Below, piece after piece: positions 21,968 through 32,790 of a DNA stretch of 64,000 nt (positions within the stretch are counted from its first letter, which is position 1; each line of letters opens with the position of its first letter). The translations under genes were made by a program, and so were the position numbers. Location: contig NC_090745.1 of NCBI RefSeq assembly GCF_036898095.1, positions 81,266,886 to 81,330,885 on the forward strand. The letters run 5' to 3'. Origin of the DNA: Palaemon carinicauda (taxonomy: Eukaryota; Arthropoda; Malacostraca; Decapoda; Palaemonidae). A model generated the notes under the pieces. The model did no database searches and had not been told where the DNA came from. It saw nothing but the letters and a program-made list of their open reading frames with translations.

Positions 21968-22408
21968 TTAGTGACAAGGCCTCATCCAAGGGAGAGGTGG
22001 GACTGCTTCGCTAGGGGAAGCAACATCATCTCTCGAGAACCAGAGTTGGCTGACATTAACTTGGTCTACGCTACTACTCGACGATCTCTCGTAAGAGACC
22101 GAACGAGTAGGAGCTTCGGAGGAGGGTCGGGAGACAGAAGAAGAGACCTTGGGTTTTTCTTCCTTCAAAGGAACCTTCGAAGGAGAAATATCCCGCTTGG
22201 ACATCTTCTTCCGCCGTCACGCAAACCTCTCCCACTGGGAGGAAGACCACTTCCTACACTCATTACACTTATTTACACTATCACACCGTTCTCCTCTGCG
22301 TAAAGGACAAAGGGTGTGAGGATCAGTCTCCACCACCGACATAAATGTCCTACAAGGGCGGCCGGAGAGTCCAGGGCAGGTGTTCATTGTCGCAGAAGTC
22401 AACTTCAA
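21968..22408 (-). pseudogene. Gag fragment of element C (first part, zinc finger)
   Basis: It contains NTCPGLSGRPCRTFMSVVET, DPHTLCPLRRGERCDS and CNECRKWSSSQWERFA, the Cys-rich start of family A gag. The stop at about 22219 replaces the Arg-Arg of the basic stretch, and a second frame runs MSKRDISPSKVPLKEEKPKV to the A2 insertion. One finger Cys is Arg (CPLRRG for CPYCRG). A pyrimidine-rich tract ending in AG lies just upstream, as in A2, A4 and A5. Confidence 0.7.
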
Positions 22409-22539
22409 ACACGCACACTAAGAAAAAAAGAAAAAGCAAAAGTTAACCCTCATTAAAAATTAATGGCTCGTCATTTCAGCTACGCCGAAAGTAATACCCC
22501 TATTGAATAGTGTGGTTTGTATTCCAGTTACGGAACAAA

Positions 22540-23051
22540 ATAGCTTTACACTGAACAGAGCATTTCCATCATAATCAATTCCCGACATAAATAAAATTAC
22601 ACTTAATTTCAAAATAGATTGATGTACTTCCCTCAAGTTCCATCAGGGAGATGTCTTTGTGAGATAGTGGTCAAGTTGAAAGTGAAGAAGAAGGTGGAAA
22701 AAAATGGCTGTTGTAGAACAACATCCGGGAACTTAAGGGAAGTACTTGTAAGCTGTTAATGGGTTTAAAAAAAATCACCTGACAAATACATCATTGTAAA
22801 TGCACAGAAAGCTCCCCAAACCGATGGGTAACAATGCATGCGCAATAGGTCTCTTTCAGTCTCTCAAATGTAAACAATGGACTTTGTGTGAAAAACAGAC
22901 TTCACATTTTAATAGACTGATACCTAAGTTATTATACCCCAGCCACAATTAAACATATACATAAAAATATCAAACTAGACAGGACTCGTCTATTTTTTAT
23001 AGAGAATTCCAGTTTCGGTAGTAGCTAAAGTATTATATATTTACCCATTGA
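22540..23051. other. Unassigned spacer between elements C and F
   Basis: 512 bp of AT-rich sequence with no ORF of note and no repeat that I can match elsewhere in the window. It is possibly original tafazzin intron sequence. Confidence 0.3.
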
Positions 23052-23587
23052 TATTTGTTTAAAAGAGCACACTCTCCATTTACTCCAAAATTATGCACTC
23101 CTCCAGCTCTCCTCTTCTTTTACAGTAATTAGGAGGTTCTTTAAATGCTGGGAAAGCAAAAGATAGAAAGATATGTTATGCAAGGGGGGTAGGGGGAGAG
23201 GTAGGTTGAGGAGGTACTAAACAACCTGGAACCGACATCGTCAACTTGGTCAATCAAAGAGAAGTTAGCGACGTCAGCAGACATTTGATATACTGTATAT
23301 ACAAAATATATACTAAAATTACAAATTTGTAGGTAATATGACAAATTCGGAGATAATTTGTATTTTTCCTAACCATACAAACCTTAGCTATTTACATTGG
23401 GTTTACTTTCGGCGTAGCTGAAATTGACGAGCCATTAGATTTTAACGAGGGTTTACTACCCCGCGCTAGTTAGCGGGGGTAGGGGAAGGGGTAGCTTGCT
23501 ACCCCTCCCCCCCTCACACACCGGTGAAATGTCTCACTTCACTTAGAGGTAGGACTTGACTTGGGGGACAGGGCTGGCGGGCAAATA

Positions 23588-23690
23588 TGTGTAAATAGCT
23601 AAGGTTTGTATGGTTAGGAAAAATACAAATTATCTCCGAATTTGTCATTTGTTCCGTAACCGAAATACAAACCACGCTATTTACATTGGG
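23588..23690. repeat. ICR of A3
   Basis: atctccgaatttgtca is joined directly to tttgttccgtaaccg (junction 23647/23648), the reverse complements of the two outer ends. Confidence 0.88.
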
Positions 23691-24131
23691 TGACTTACCC
23701 CTTAGGAAGGGTGGAAAGTCCCCAGCTATACTGGCTTTGGCTTACCCGGGGACTCAGAATCCGAGTGAGTAGCACTCGAGAAAAGGAGTCCCTGCACCTC
23801 ACAAGTTCCTTGCTCTGCAAGGAAACGTGCGGCCTACACAAGCTGGTGTGTGAAGGAAGAAAGTGTGACCCGTCCTAGGCAGTTGACCTGGAGTTCTAGA
23901 AGGAACTCTGGGTTAGGACGTTCCCAATACCACCTCATCAGGGTATGGGGGACGCGATAGTATTTTCTCAATACTTGGAACACAAGGAAGCATGGTTTAC
24001 CTGCAGAGGTTTGAGGTCAGCTATGCAGAGACCAGGCTGCTGCTTCCCCAGTAGAGGGGACGATGAAGAAAGAGGTAAGGGCCAGACATACTTCTTCCAT
24101 TCATGCAGTCTAAAACCTGGTAACAATGCCC

Positions 24132-25200
24132 TCAACCTTCTGCTACCTGTCCAAAGAGGAGCCTGAGGTTAGACCAGCTGTTGTGTAGCCACCACAGAGC
24201 GATAGAAACGTATCGATACCCCTGTGGGTCACGTCCTGCAGGAAGTGGGCTGTGAAGGTCATTAGACGCTTCCAGACTCCAGCTTGTAGCACCTGCGTCA
24301 CAGAGTAGTTCTTCTTGAAGGCGAGGGACGCTGCGATGTATCCGACATCGTGCTGTAGGGTGACGTGACGGGGGAGGGTCTGGATTCAGGTCGAGATGAA
24401 TGCCCTTGAGTCCGAGCTGAAAAGGCATACTGGTGACTCTCCCGTGTCCTTCCTGTGCTCCCAAACCGGGCTTGCACGTGAGGACAAACTGCAGCTGTTC
24501 TCAAAGATAAACCCTCGGTTCCTTTACTGGCAAGAAGGAGAAGGTCTGGGTCATCTGACACAGAACGGAGACTCGAAATCTTGAAGGAGTCGAACCGAAG
24601 GTCCGGGACTCCAAGATTCTGAGTCTAGAAAATAACTCAGGAGCTAACCAGAATGTTACCTCCCCCTATTCTCTTGAAAGGGCGGAGTCGTACGAGACCA
24701 TGAAGATTGCTTACACACTGGCCGAGGCCAGAGCGAGCAGGAGCACCGTCCTCCAAGACGGACGACGATCAGAGGCCTGACGTAATGGTTCGTAAGAAGA
24801 TCTCTTCAGGGACTTAAGAGTCCGAACCATGCTCCATGGAGGCCTCACTCCGACTGGGGGCAGGTACGTTCGTAGCTTCGCATGAGCGAAGAAGGATCGA
24901 GCGGGAAGGAAAAAACCTATTCCTTTCAGCCTGAAGGCCAGGGAAAGGCTGAGCGATAGGCAAAACTGCCGAGAGCGGAAACGAGTTTCCGCCGATAAGC
25001 AATAACCCCGTTATTGCTGGAGTAGAGGCCTCAAGGGAAGAGGTACCTCTCCCACGACACCGACCACAGAAGACTCTCCACTTCGCTTGGTAGACCCCTG
25101 CGGATGACTATCGCAGGTGACGCGACCTCCGCTCCGCGCCTGTTGCGGGTTGTCTCTTCGTGAGGAGATGGCGTAGTGTCTCCAGGCGTGAAGCCGAAGC
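24132..25200 (-). pseudogene. Tyrosine recombinase of A3, dead
   Basis: In the frame continuous with relatives, the C-terminal half reads HDVGYIAASLAFKKNYSVTQ and VLQAGVWKRLMTFTAHFLQD. The Arg of HDVR is Gly and the nucleophile Tyr is Phe. A 2-bp deletion lies just before HDV (gcacgat where A5 has gcacacgac). All three changes are shared with A1. Otherwise the segment after the deletion is open for over 50 codons, so these changes look old rather than random decay of this copy alone. Confidence 0.75.
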
Positions 25201-26900
25201 GATGCTACTGCTTGTGAAAGATGTTGAAGTGTGGTTGTTTGAGTAGCCTGTGTCGTGGAAGAAGCTCTCCCGGGTGTTCTGTCAGGGGATGCAGAAGGTC
25301 CGGAAACCGTACTGCATACAGTTGCAGCGGAGCTCTCAGGGCCATCGAAAGGTTGACAGACAACCTGGTCTCGTTGAGACCCCTCCTCAACAGACAACAA
25401 TGGTGGGAAGACGTAGGCGTCGATGCTGTCCCACCGTCACCGGAAAGCATCTTGCCAAAGAGTCTTGGGGTCTGAGACTGGGGGAAGTACAGCGGAAGCT
25501 TGAAGTTCCAGGCTTTCGTGATCAGGTCCCCCAGGCCAGGACTTGCTGGTTACTAGAGGCCAAAAACCCCCAGGTGCTCTCTATCTGTGAGGCTCTGCTC
25601 AGATTGTCGGAGAGAACATTCCTCTGCCCGGAATGAACGAGCCGATAGCGGTATCGAGTGGACTTCGGATCATCTCAGTATCCCTACTGCAAGATGCGAA
25701 AGTATGAAAATGTACCTCCCTGCTGGTTGGAATACGCCAGTACCATGGAGCTGTCGCGCATGGAGCGACTAGGCAGGATCTGTAGGATCTGTAGAAGGGC
25801 CAGACTACGGCCTCTAAGCCTACCTGAAATGATGAGGAGGTACCGTTAAGGTCCTGACCATAGGCCTGAACCGGAACATGCCCCCCCCTTCTTTGACGAG
25901 TCCGAGAACAGCATCAAATGTGGGGAAAGGACGAGAATATCCACTTCCATGCAAGAGCTTCCACAGGTCAACCCATTGCAGGTCTAATCGTTCCGCTGGT
26001 CCCATAGGGGCCAAAAAGTCCGGTTAATCGTTGCTTTGATTCCACCGGAACTTGGGCCGCCTAACAGGGAACTTATCCTGAGGCGACCGTTCGGGACGTA
26101 CACGGGTCAATGAGGAAAGGAGACCCAGGAAACGTTCCAAGATAGGGCTGAAAGCTCTCCTTGACTGAGAAAAGGTTCTGCGACTCTCCTCAGCCTCGCC
26201 ACAGTCAACTGAAGGGAAGGTTCGGAGAAGGAGTCAATATCATGGCTAGATATTCCAGATGTTGAGGCAGAAGTAGAGAAGGCTCCTAGCGAATTACCAT
26301 GATCCCTCACTCTTGGTAAAGTCCTGGAAGCTTGTCCTGGTGTTGAAGAAGGTCGGACCCGAGACTACCAGAGTTGGCCAGACCTCCAAAAAGCGAAAGA
26401 GGCGGAAGCCTGCTCCTGAGCGGCCATGAGGAAAGCAGGGAGAGTTCTTTGGTGAAAACCTGCGATGCTGCGGCGGGATCGCCCCACAGCATCTTAAGCA
26501 GGAACATCTGTAGTCTAGGCTGAATTCCAAGTGCTTCCTGGAAGATGGATGGAATGGGACCTGGAAGTACCCGTCCTTCCGATCCAGGGCATAAAGAGTC
26601 TTGCGGTCTCGTTACCAGTCTGATCGACTCTGCTGTTCCACGCTGGACGAAGTTTGTTCGACAAACTTGATCGGAGCTGAGAGGTCGACGACGGAACTCC
26701 CGTCTCAGATGCTTTCCTACAAGAAAGGATCGACTGAAGAAGCTGGGGGGGAAGCCGTCGACGACCCTATGGAGGACCTTCTCCTAAAGCATGGCTCCTT
26801 CTGCCCAACGGGCAAACCTCTTGCCGACCCCATGGCATAGAGGCTCAGCGACACTGGATTCGCTGACAGTGGAGGAGAGATGTTAAGAGCGAGGCGCGAT
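25200..26900 (-). pseudogene. Methyltransferase-like, RNase H and RT remnants of A3
   Basis: The open stretch 26530-26294 begins FSLDYRCSCLRCC and ends RLFRFLEVWPTLVVSG. It has the same length as FSLDSRTYQF to HLFRYLDDWLILADSG in A5, so YLDDW has become FLEVW and both catalytic Asp are lost. Within it the motif B region is scrambled by paired frameshifts. RNase H and methyltransferase-like parts are recognisable mainly at the nucleotide level. Confidence 0.65.
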
Positions 26901-26999
26901 ATCCTTGGCTGATCACGGAGATCGTGCAGGAATCGGCATCGGGAAGCTGTTATCCGGACGAGTAACCTTAGGCATCCCCCCAGCGTGAGACCTGCAAGG

Positions 27000-27700
27000 G
27001 GGATTGCCAATCCTAGAGTTTGTGAACTCTGCCGCTCCCTCTAGGATTATGCCTTCCCGGAAGAACTTCCCGTCCTACCTGTCCCTGACAGGTGGGGACT
27101 GCTATTGTACACCTTGTCTTAGCTGCCGTAGCCGGTTCCGATAACCTAGGCTGATGAGGCTGAATGAGGAGGCGTCGGAGGCTTGCAAGGTCTGGAAGTA
27201 AGCGCCTTGGAGGAGTGAAAACGGAATTCGACTTCCTCCGCACAACCGCTGTCCATTTCTCTGTCCTTGGGCTCAAACAAGCTCTTCCCATGGATGGAAG
27301 AGTGTCTGAGCTTGTTGACAACCACGGATGGGACTCCCGAGAGGAAGCCCTCGGTCACTGCGTCTAGATGCTCCAACATCGAGTTTGCCCGCAAGTTCGA
27401 AACTTGGCGACGGAACGCAAAGATGCTTGAGCTCGAGAGAAGGAAAGTACCCATGATCTTCCTGGAGCTTCCTTGTACAAAACCTCGGGTCGCAGCCGGG
27501 GAGGGAAAGGCCTGGTAAGCCCCTTCCACGAAATGGTGAAGAGGAAGGGCTAAACCAGTCACCCCCTGCCCGACGGAGAAATCTCGAAAGAAAAACTCCC
27601 TGGCAAGACCCTTCCAGGGAATGGTGAGGAGGAAGGGCTAAACCAGGTTCTGGAAAGAAGAATGTTGCTCAGACCTCCCTGAAGATTCTTCCTGGTCTTG
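27000..27700 (-). pseudogene. Gag remnant of A3 with internal deletion
   Basis: The stretch 27562-27146 reads GLALPLHHFVEGAYQAFPSP, RRQVSNLRANSMLEHLDAV and LRHSSIHGKSLFEPKDREMD. Compared with A2, about 45 residues in the middle of the LAP2-alpha-like domain are missing, including AMQATSWLD. A1 lacks the same part. The tail ends KPPTPPHSASSA. Confidence 0.65.
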
Positions 27701-27749
27701 CACGTACCATGCTCTGCGTTTACGGGGTGAAGACCGTGTACTGGAAATA

Positions 27750-28780
27750 CGCGCTCCAGAAGACTCGCCAGGTTGCCCGTGTTGCGAAACCTCGACGGAA
27801 ATCGTGGTCGCAATCGCCTTGGAGCTCGCGCGATGGTAAATCAATGGTTCGCGCGTGGGCGAACATAGAAGCGCCCGTGTGCGGGCACGCAGACGAAATT
27901 GCGCACGGGAGCGCAGAAGGAGGGCGAGCGTGGTTGGAAGGGCGAGAGCTGGCGGTCGGAATCCGATAGTGCGCAGGCGAGCGACGGCGTGTTAGCGAGC
28001 GATGGCTTACTGGCAGGAATCGCGCTGGCGCTCGCGCGATGGAACACCATTGGTTCGCGCGCGGGAGAACATGGGTGCGCATGTGCGCGCGGGCACGCAG
28101 CCGTGTGGTCGCACGGGCGCGTGGGCGCGCAGTCGCGAGGGCAAGCGCAGGCGGCCGGGAGACCGATGGCGCGTAGGCGGGCTATGGCCCGAAGGCGAGT
28201 GAAGGCGCGTTGGCAAGCGATGGCGTGATGGCGTGTTGGCAAGCGATGGCACGATGGCGCGTTGGCAAGCGATGGCACGTTGGCGAGCGGTGGTGCGTTA
28301 AAAAACGCTAGCGCACAGGCGAAGAATCGCACGGGCGCGTAGGAGATCACTAACGCGTAAGAGACTAGAGAAGGTTGACGGCGAGAAGGCGACAGAAAAA
28401 CTTCTTGCCTGCGCCCAGGTCTGATAGATCGTGGGCGAGAGGGCGAACGTTAGTGCGCATCGCGCTAATCAGAAGGCGCGCATGTGCATCAGGAAGGAGA
28501 ACGCTGATGCGAGCTGTCAAGCAGGCGATCCTGGGTGTTCAGGAAAACCGTTGGCGCCCATTGGCGCGTAGCAGGAAAGGGCGCGCAGATGTGCACTGGC
28601 GAACTGAAGAGAGCTGGCGCACAGAAGGACAGGTGAGCGCTGGCGAGCAGGAAGAAGATCTACGGCGAGACTCAGCTACCGGAGATCGGGGTCCACAGCA
28701 GGCGAGCGCTAGAGCGCTACTGCGCGCGGGCGCGCAAGGGATCGTGGGCGCGCAGGAAAAAACCTGGCACTTAAGGGACT
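27750..28780. repeat. CpG-rich degenerate minisatellite (gag linker region of A3)
   Basis: Dense GC-rich sequence with short degenerate units such as ggcgcgttggcaagcgatgg and gcgcgtaggcgggc. It corresponds to the linker blocks of the other family A copies. No single frame is intact. Confidence 0.7.
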
Positions 28781-29004
28781 TACCCACACTGTGGAATAAG
28801 CCCCTTAGACCCGAAGGTACCGGTTCCCGTTGTAAACGGGGTGTGCTGGTGCCCACTGCGCATCTGCGTCCAGGAACGGAGGTGAAGACTAGAAGGTCTG
28901 GCAGGAGAAGCAGCAGCAACGGTCAGTACTCGTCGAGGAGGGTCCTCTGCGGAGAACGTCGAACAAAGATGAAGACGACCTCGGACAGGTGCAACACCCT
29001 CCGA

Positions 29005-29600
29005 CCTCCGAAGAGGAGTCTCTGAACGTGACCTCCCCCGAGGGGAAGAGTCACTTGCAGGAGAGACTGTAGGCATCAGCTGTCACCAAAGGGAAACTGA
29101 GCCCTCAGCAACAACAGCAACAACAGCAGGAGTCATCCTCCGAAGAGGAGTCTCTATGGTGAACTCCCCCCCAGGGGAGAAGCACTCGCAGGAGAGACCG
29201 TAGGCTCAACTGCCCCCCGAAGGGGACAGAGGCTTCAGCAACAACAGCAGACGGAGGCCTCCGAAGAGGTGTCTCTGTGGTGCACTCACCCTCGGGGGAG
29301 AAGCACTCGCGGGAGAGACCGTAGGGCTCAGCTGCCCCCCGAAGGGGAAGAGCCTTCAGCAACAACAGCAGACGGAGTCCTCCGAAGAGGAGTCTGTGTG
29401 GTGAACTCCCCCCCGGGGGAGAAGCACTCGCGAGAGAGACCGTAGGGCTCGAAAGCCCCCCGAAGGGAACTGAGCCTTCAGCAACATCAGCAACAACAGG
29501 AGAAGAGTCCTCTGAAGAGGAGTCTCTATGAGTGTCCTCCCTCGCGAACGAAAGAGGAACACTTCATAGAAGAGACGGGTCAAAGCCAATGACCTAAAAA
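29005..29600. repeat. 121-132-bp tandem repeat in the 5' region of A3
   Basis: The motif cctccgaagagg recurs at 29005, 29137, 29258, 29379 and 29509 (last copy cctctgaagagg), each followed by similar gaactcccccc, agaagcactcgc and agcaacaacagc blocks. Units are 121-132 bp. Other family A copies have one or two, so this is a local amplification. On the minus strand the CAG-like part gives poly-Leu or poly-Cys in different frames. Confidence 0.85.
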
Positions 29601-30837
29601 GAGCAATCCTCCGAAGAGGGGCTCCTGCAGTTGCTCAGCCCCTTGAGCATAACTGCAGGTGCGACCGCTCAGCACCAGGAGCATAGTCGCACGAAAAAAG
29701 GCAAGAGGAGTTCCCCCCCCCCGAAGGGAAAAAACTCAAGCCTGGACGGGAAAACTTCCCTCGGAAGGGAAGTTACCCAACCAAGGAGGCGAGCCTCCCG
29801 AGTGTTCTAAAATGAACTGGAGAGCTGTCAGTCGTCACGGGAGCACTTCCAGGAGAAGGAGACACGCCCCTGACGAAGATCTATAGGGGAGGCAGCAACA
29901 GTAGATTCCCCAGGCCCCAAAAAGACAGCTCGCTTCGTTGCCACATTACAGAAACGAAACTAGATCGTTAACTGTGAAAAATAAAAACAAAAATCATTAG
30001 TTAACATTCATTCCCCCAGGAAGACTCCGAAGAGGAACCCCGAGGGAAAAGAACACAAGAATTACACGACAGGCACGTGCCCTCAAAACCACTTACACTC
30101 GCGGAAGGAGAGCTGTAACAAACACAGAATTATAACAATTATAATTATGTAATTATGTAATTTAAATATGAATGTTCACTAAATAAAGAACAAAAACCCC
30201 GAAAGGAAACGTTCTACAAAAACTGAAAAGTCAACAAATACAATTAGATTCATAAACTAATTAAGACAAAATGTATGGCGTAGCAACCCCACCCACACGG
30301 GAAGGAAGCTACTCAGACGTAGTAAAGGTAAAACGTAGTAAAGGGTGAACGAACTCAAGAGAGAGAGAGAGAGAGAGAGACCGTAGTCAAACTCGATCGC
30401 GACCCATGAAATACACCGTGGTGGCCAAACTGCCGAGGGCTCCACAAGATATCGTACACTACACACACAAGCACAAACTCTGAAAAGGAAACTTACTGAT
30501 TTCTATACTCAAATATATACATAAACACGAAAATTTTTTTACATATATATTGAGTACAGTATAAGAAAAGTAAGTGATTAAGTAAAGACAAAACAAATAA
30601 TGGCTGCCAAGCGAGGACAAAGACAGGCACGTCTGTTCATCGTCCGAGCCAAAAATGAAGTGAGACATTTCATCGGTGTGTGAGGGGGGGAGGGGTAGCA
30701 AGCTACCCCTCCCCCTACCCCTGCTAACTAGCGCGGGATAGTAAACCCTCGTTAAAATCTAATGGCTCGTCAATTTCAGCTACGCCGAAAGTAAACCCAA
30801 TGTAAATAGCGTGGTTTGTATTTCGGTTACGGAACAA
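29600..30837 (-). other. 5' leader and terminal repeat of A3
   Basis: Matches 12600-13717 of A1, with an (AG)n tract near 30357-30380 and an AT-rich stretch. No zinc-finger gag start is present. The terminal repeat occupies about 30670-30837. Confidence 0.6.
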
Positions 30838-31069
30838 TTGTATTTTTCCTAACTATACAAACCTTAGCTATTTAATATGGGTAATTACTTTCGGCGTAGC
30901 TGAAATGACAAGCCATTGGAATTTTAACGAGGGTTTACTACCCCACCGCTAGTTAGCGGGGGGTAGGGAGGGTAGCTTTCTAACGCCCCCCACCCCCCCT
31001 CACACACACCTGTGCTGAGCTCACTTTGCTTGGAGGTAGGACTTCAAGGGGGATAGGGCTGGTGGGCAA

Positions 31070-31172
31070 GTTTGATTAAATAGTTAAGGTTTGTATAGTT
31101 AGTAAAAATACAAATTACCTACGAATTTGTCATTTGTTCCGTAACTGAAATACAAACCACGCTATTTAATAT
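31070..31172. repeat. ICR of A4
   Basis: acctacgaatttgtca is joined directly to tttgttccgtaactg (junction 31132/31133). Confidence 0.85.
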
Positions 31173-31658
31173 GGGTGACTCACCCCTTAGGAAGGGTGGT
31201 AAGTCCCAGCCAGTACTGGCTTTTGGCTTTCCCCGGGGACTCAGCATCTGAGTGTGTCAGCACTCAACAATAAGGAGTCCCTGCACCTCGCTAGAACCTT
31301 GCTGCGCAAGGGCTGCGGCCTACGTAAGCTGTGTGTGAAGGTCTGAAATGTGACTCGTCCTAGGAAGTTGACCTGTAGTCCTTTAGATGGAAACTTTAGG
31401 CTAGGACTCTCCCAATACCACCTCGTCAGGGTATGGGGACGTGACATTATTAGTTTAATACTAGGAACACAAGGAAACATGGTTTACCTGCAGTGGTTCG
31501 AGGTCAGCTGTGCAGAGAACCCAGGATGCTGCTTTCCCCAAGAGAGGGGAGGATGAAGAAAAGAATAAGGGCCAAACAAACCTTTTCATTCATGCAGACT
31601 AAGACCGGGTAACAATGCCCTCAACCTTCTGCTACTTGTCCATTAAGGAGCCTGAGGT

Positions 31659-32790
31659 TTAAACCAGCTGTTGTGCAGCCACCACAGGGCCGATAGAGAA
31701 AGTATCGAGCAACCTGTGGGTCACGTCTTGCTGGTAGTGGGCTGTGAAGGTCGTCTGACGCATCCACACTCCCGCTTGTAGAACCTGCGTCACTAAAAAG
31801 TTCTTCTTGAAGGCCAGGGACGTAGCTACGCCCCTGACATCATGTGCTCTAGGGCGATGTGACGGAGGAGGGTCAGGATTCAGGGACAGATGGATTACCC
31901 TACGAATCCATGCTGAGATAGTATTTTTGGTAACCCTCCTCTTTGTTCTCCCAGTGCTCACAAACAATGCCTGCACTCGGGGACGAACTGCAGCCGTTCT
32001 TTTGAGAGACAGCCCCAGACTCCTTACTGGCCACAATAGGAGATGGTCTGGGTCATCTGTTACAGAACGAAGACTCAAAATCTGGAAAGATTCGAACCGA
32101 GGGTCCGGCACTCCAGGATTCTGAGTCTTAGCAATAAACTCAGGGACGAATCTGAATGTTACCTCCCCTCATCCCCTTGAAAGGGCGATGTCATACGAGA
32201 GACCATGATGTTCACTGACTCGCTTGGCCGAGGCCAAAGCTAGTAGGAACACCGTCTTCCAAGTTAGGTGGCGATCAGAAGCCTGGCGTAATAGTTCGTA
32301 GGGAGGTCTCTTAAGAGACCTGAGAACTCGAACCACGTTCCATGGAGGAGGTCTCACTTCCGACTGAGGGCAGCTAAGTTCATAACTTCGTATGAGTAGG
32401 GAAAGTTCCAGTGAAGAAGAAATGTCCACTCCTTTGAGCCTGAAGGCTAGACTTAAGGCTGAGCGATAGCCTTTCACTGCCGAGACTGAAAGGCGCATTT
32501 CTTCTCGCAAATACACGAAGAACTCCGTTATTCCTGGAATAGTGGCATCGAGTTGAGAGATACCCCTTCCACGACACCAACCACAGAAAACTCGCCACTT
32601 TGCCTGGTAGACCCCTGCGGATGACCTCCGCAGGTGTCCAGACATCCTGTTCGCAACCTGTTGCGAAAATCCTCTCTCAGCGAGGAGATGCTGGATAGTC
32701 TCCAGGCGTGAAGTCCTAGCGAAGCTACGGGTTTGTGAAAGCTGTTGGCGTGTGATTGTTTGAGTAGCTCGTGTCGTGGAGGGAGTTCTC
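31659..32790 (-). pseudogene. Tyrosine recombinase of A4, one nonsense codon
   Basis: One frame runs from the core-binding domain (SRLETIQHLLAERGFSQQ, VYQAKWRVFCGWCRGRG) through LASAKRVSEHHGLSYDIAL (first catalytic Arg). It continues to RPRAHDVRGVATSLAFKKNF and TFTAHYQQDV, ending PVVAAQQLV. The only break I see is TGA at 32169-32171, where A5 has TGG (SRGWGEV). It is the best-preserved family A recombinase here, with all catalytic positions kept. Its role is integration of the circular DNA copy. Confidence 0.85.

Larger units (their letters stand above)
15166..22539 (-). mobile_element. DIRS-family A-type element C, decayed, interrupted by A2
   Basis: The right end (ttacggaacaaa, about 22528-22539) and adjacent terminal repeat are family A type. 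Gag codons follow at 22408-21968 and resume at 15470 after A2. Only the gag N-terminal region remains; beyond 15175 the sequence switches to the terminal repeats of element D. The element is therefore internally truncated or a chimera of two families. Confidence 0.6.
23339..30837 (-). mobile_element. DIRS-family A copy A3 (subfamily I, catalytically dead)
   Basis: Ends tgacaaattcggag (23339) and ggttacggaacaa (30837), ICR at 23588-23690. It sits in the outermost 20 bp of A4: gtaggtaat lies to its left and ttgtatttttcctaac, the continuation of the A4 end, to its right. The body resembles A1 throughout, including the altered 5' region and the lost catalytic residues, so A1 and A3 form one subfamily. 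Confidence 0.88.

Noticed and set aside
30257..30701. Short minus-strand ORFs with Leu/Ser runs
   Set aside because: They arise from the (AG)n tract and leader of A3; the frames are not kept in A1.
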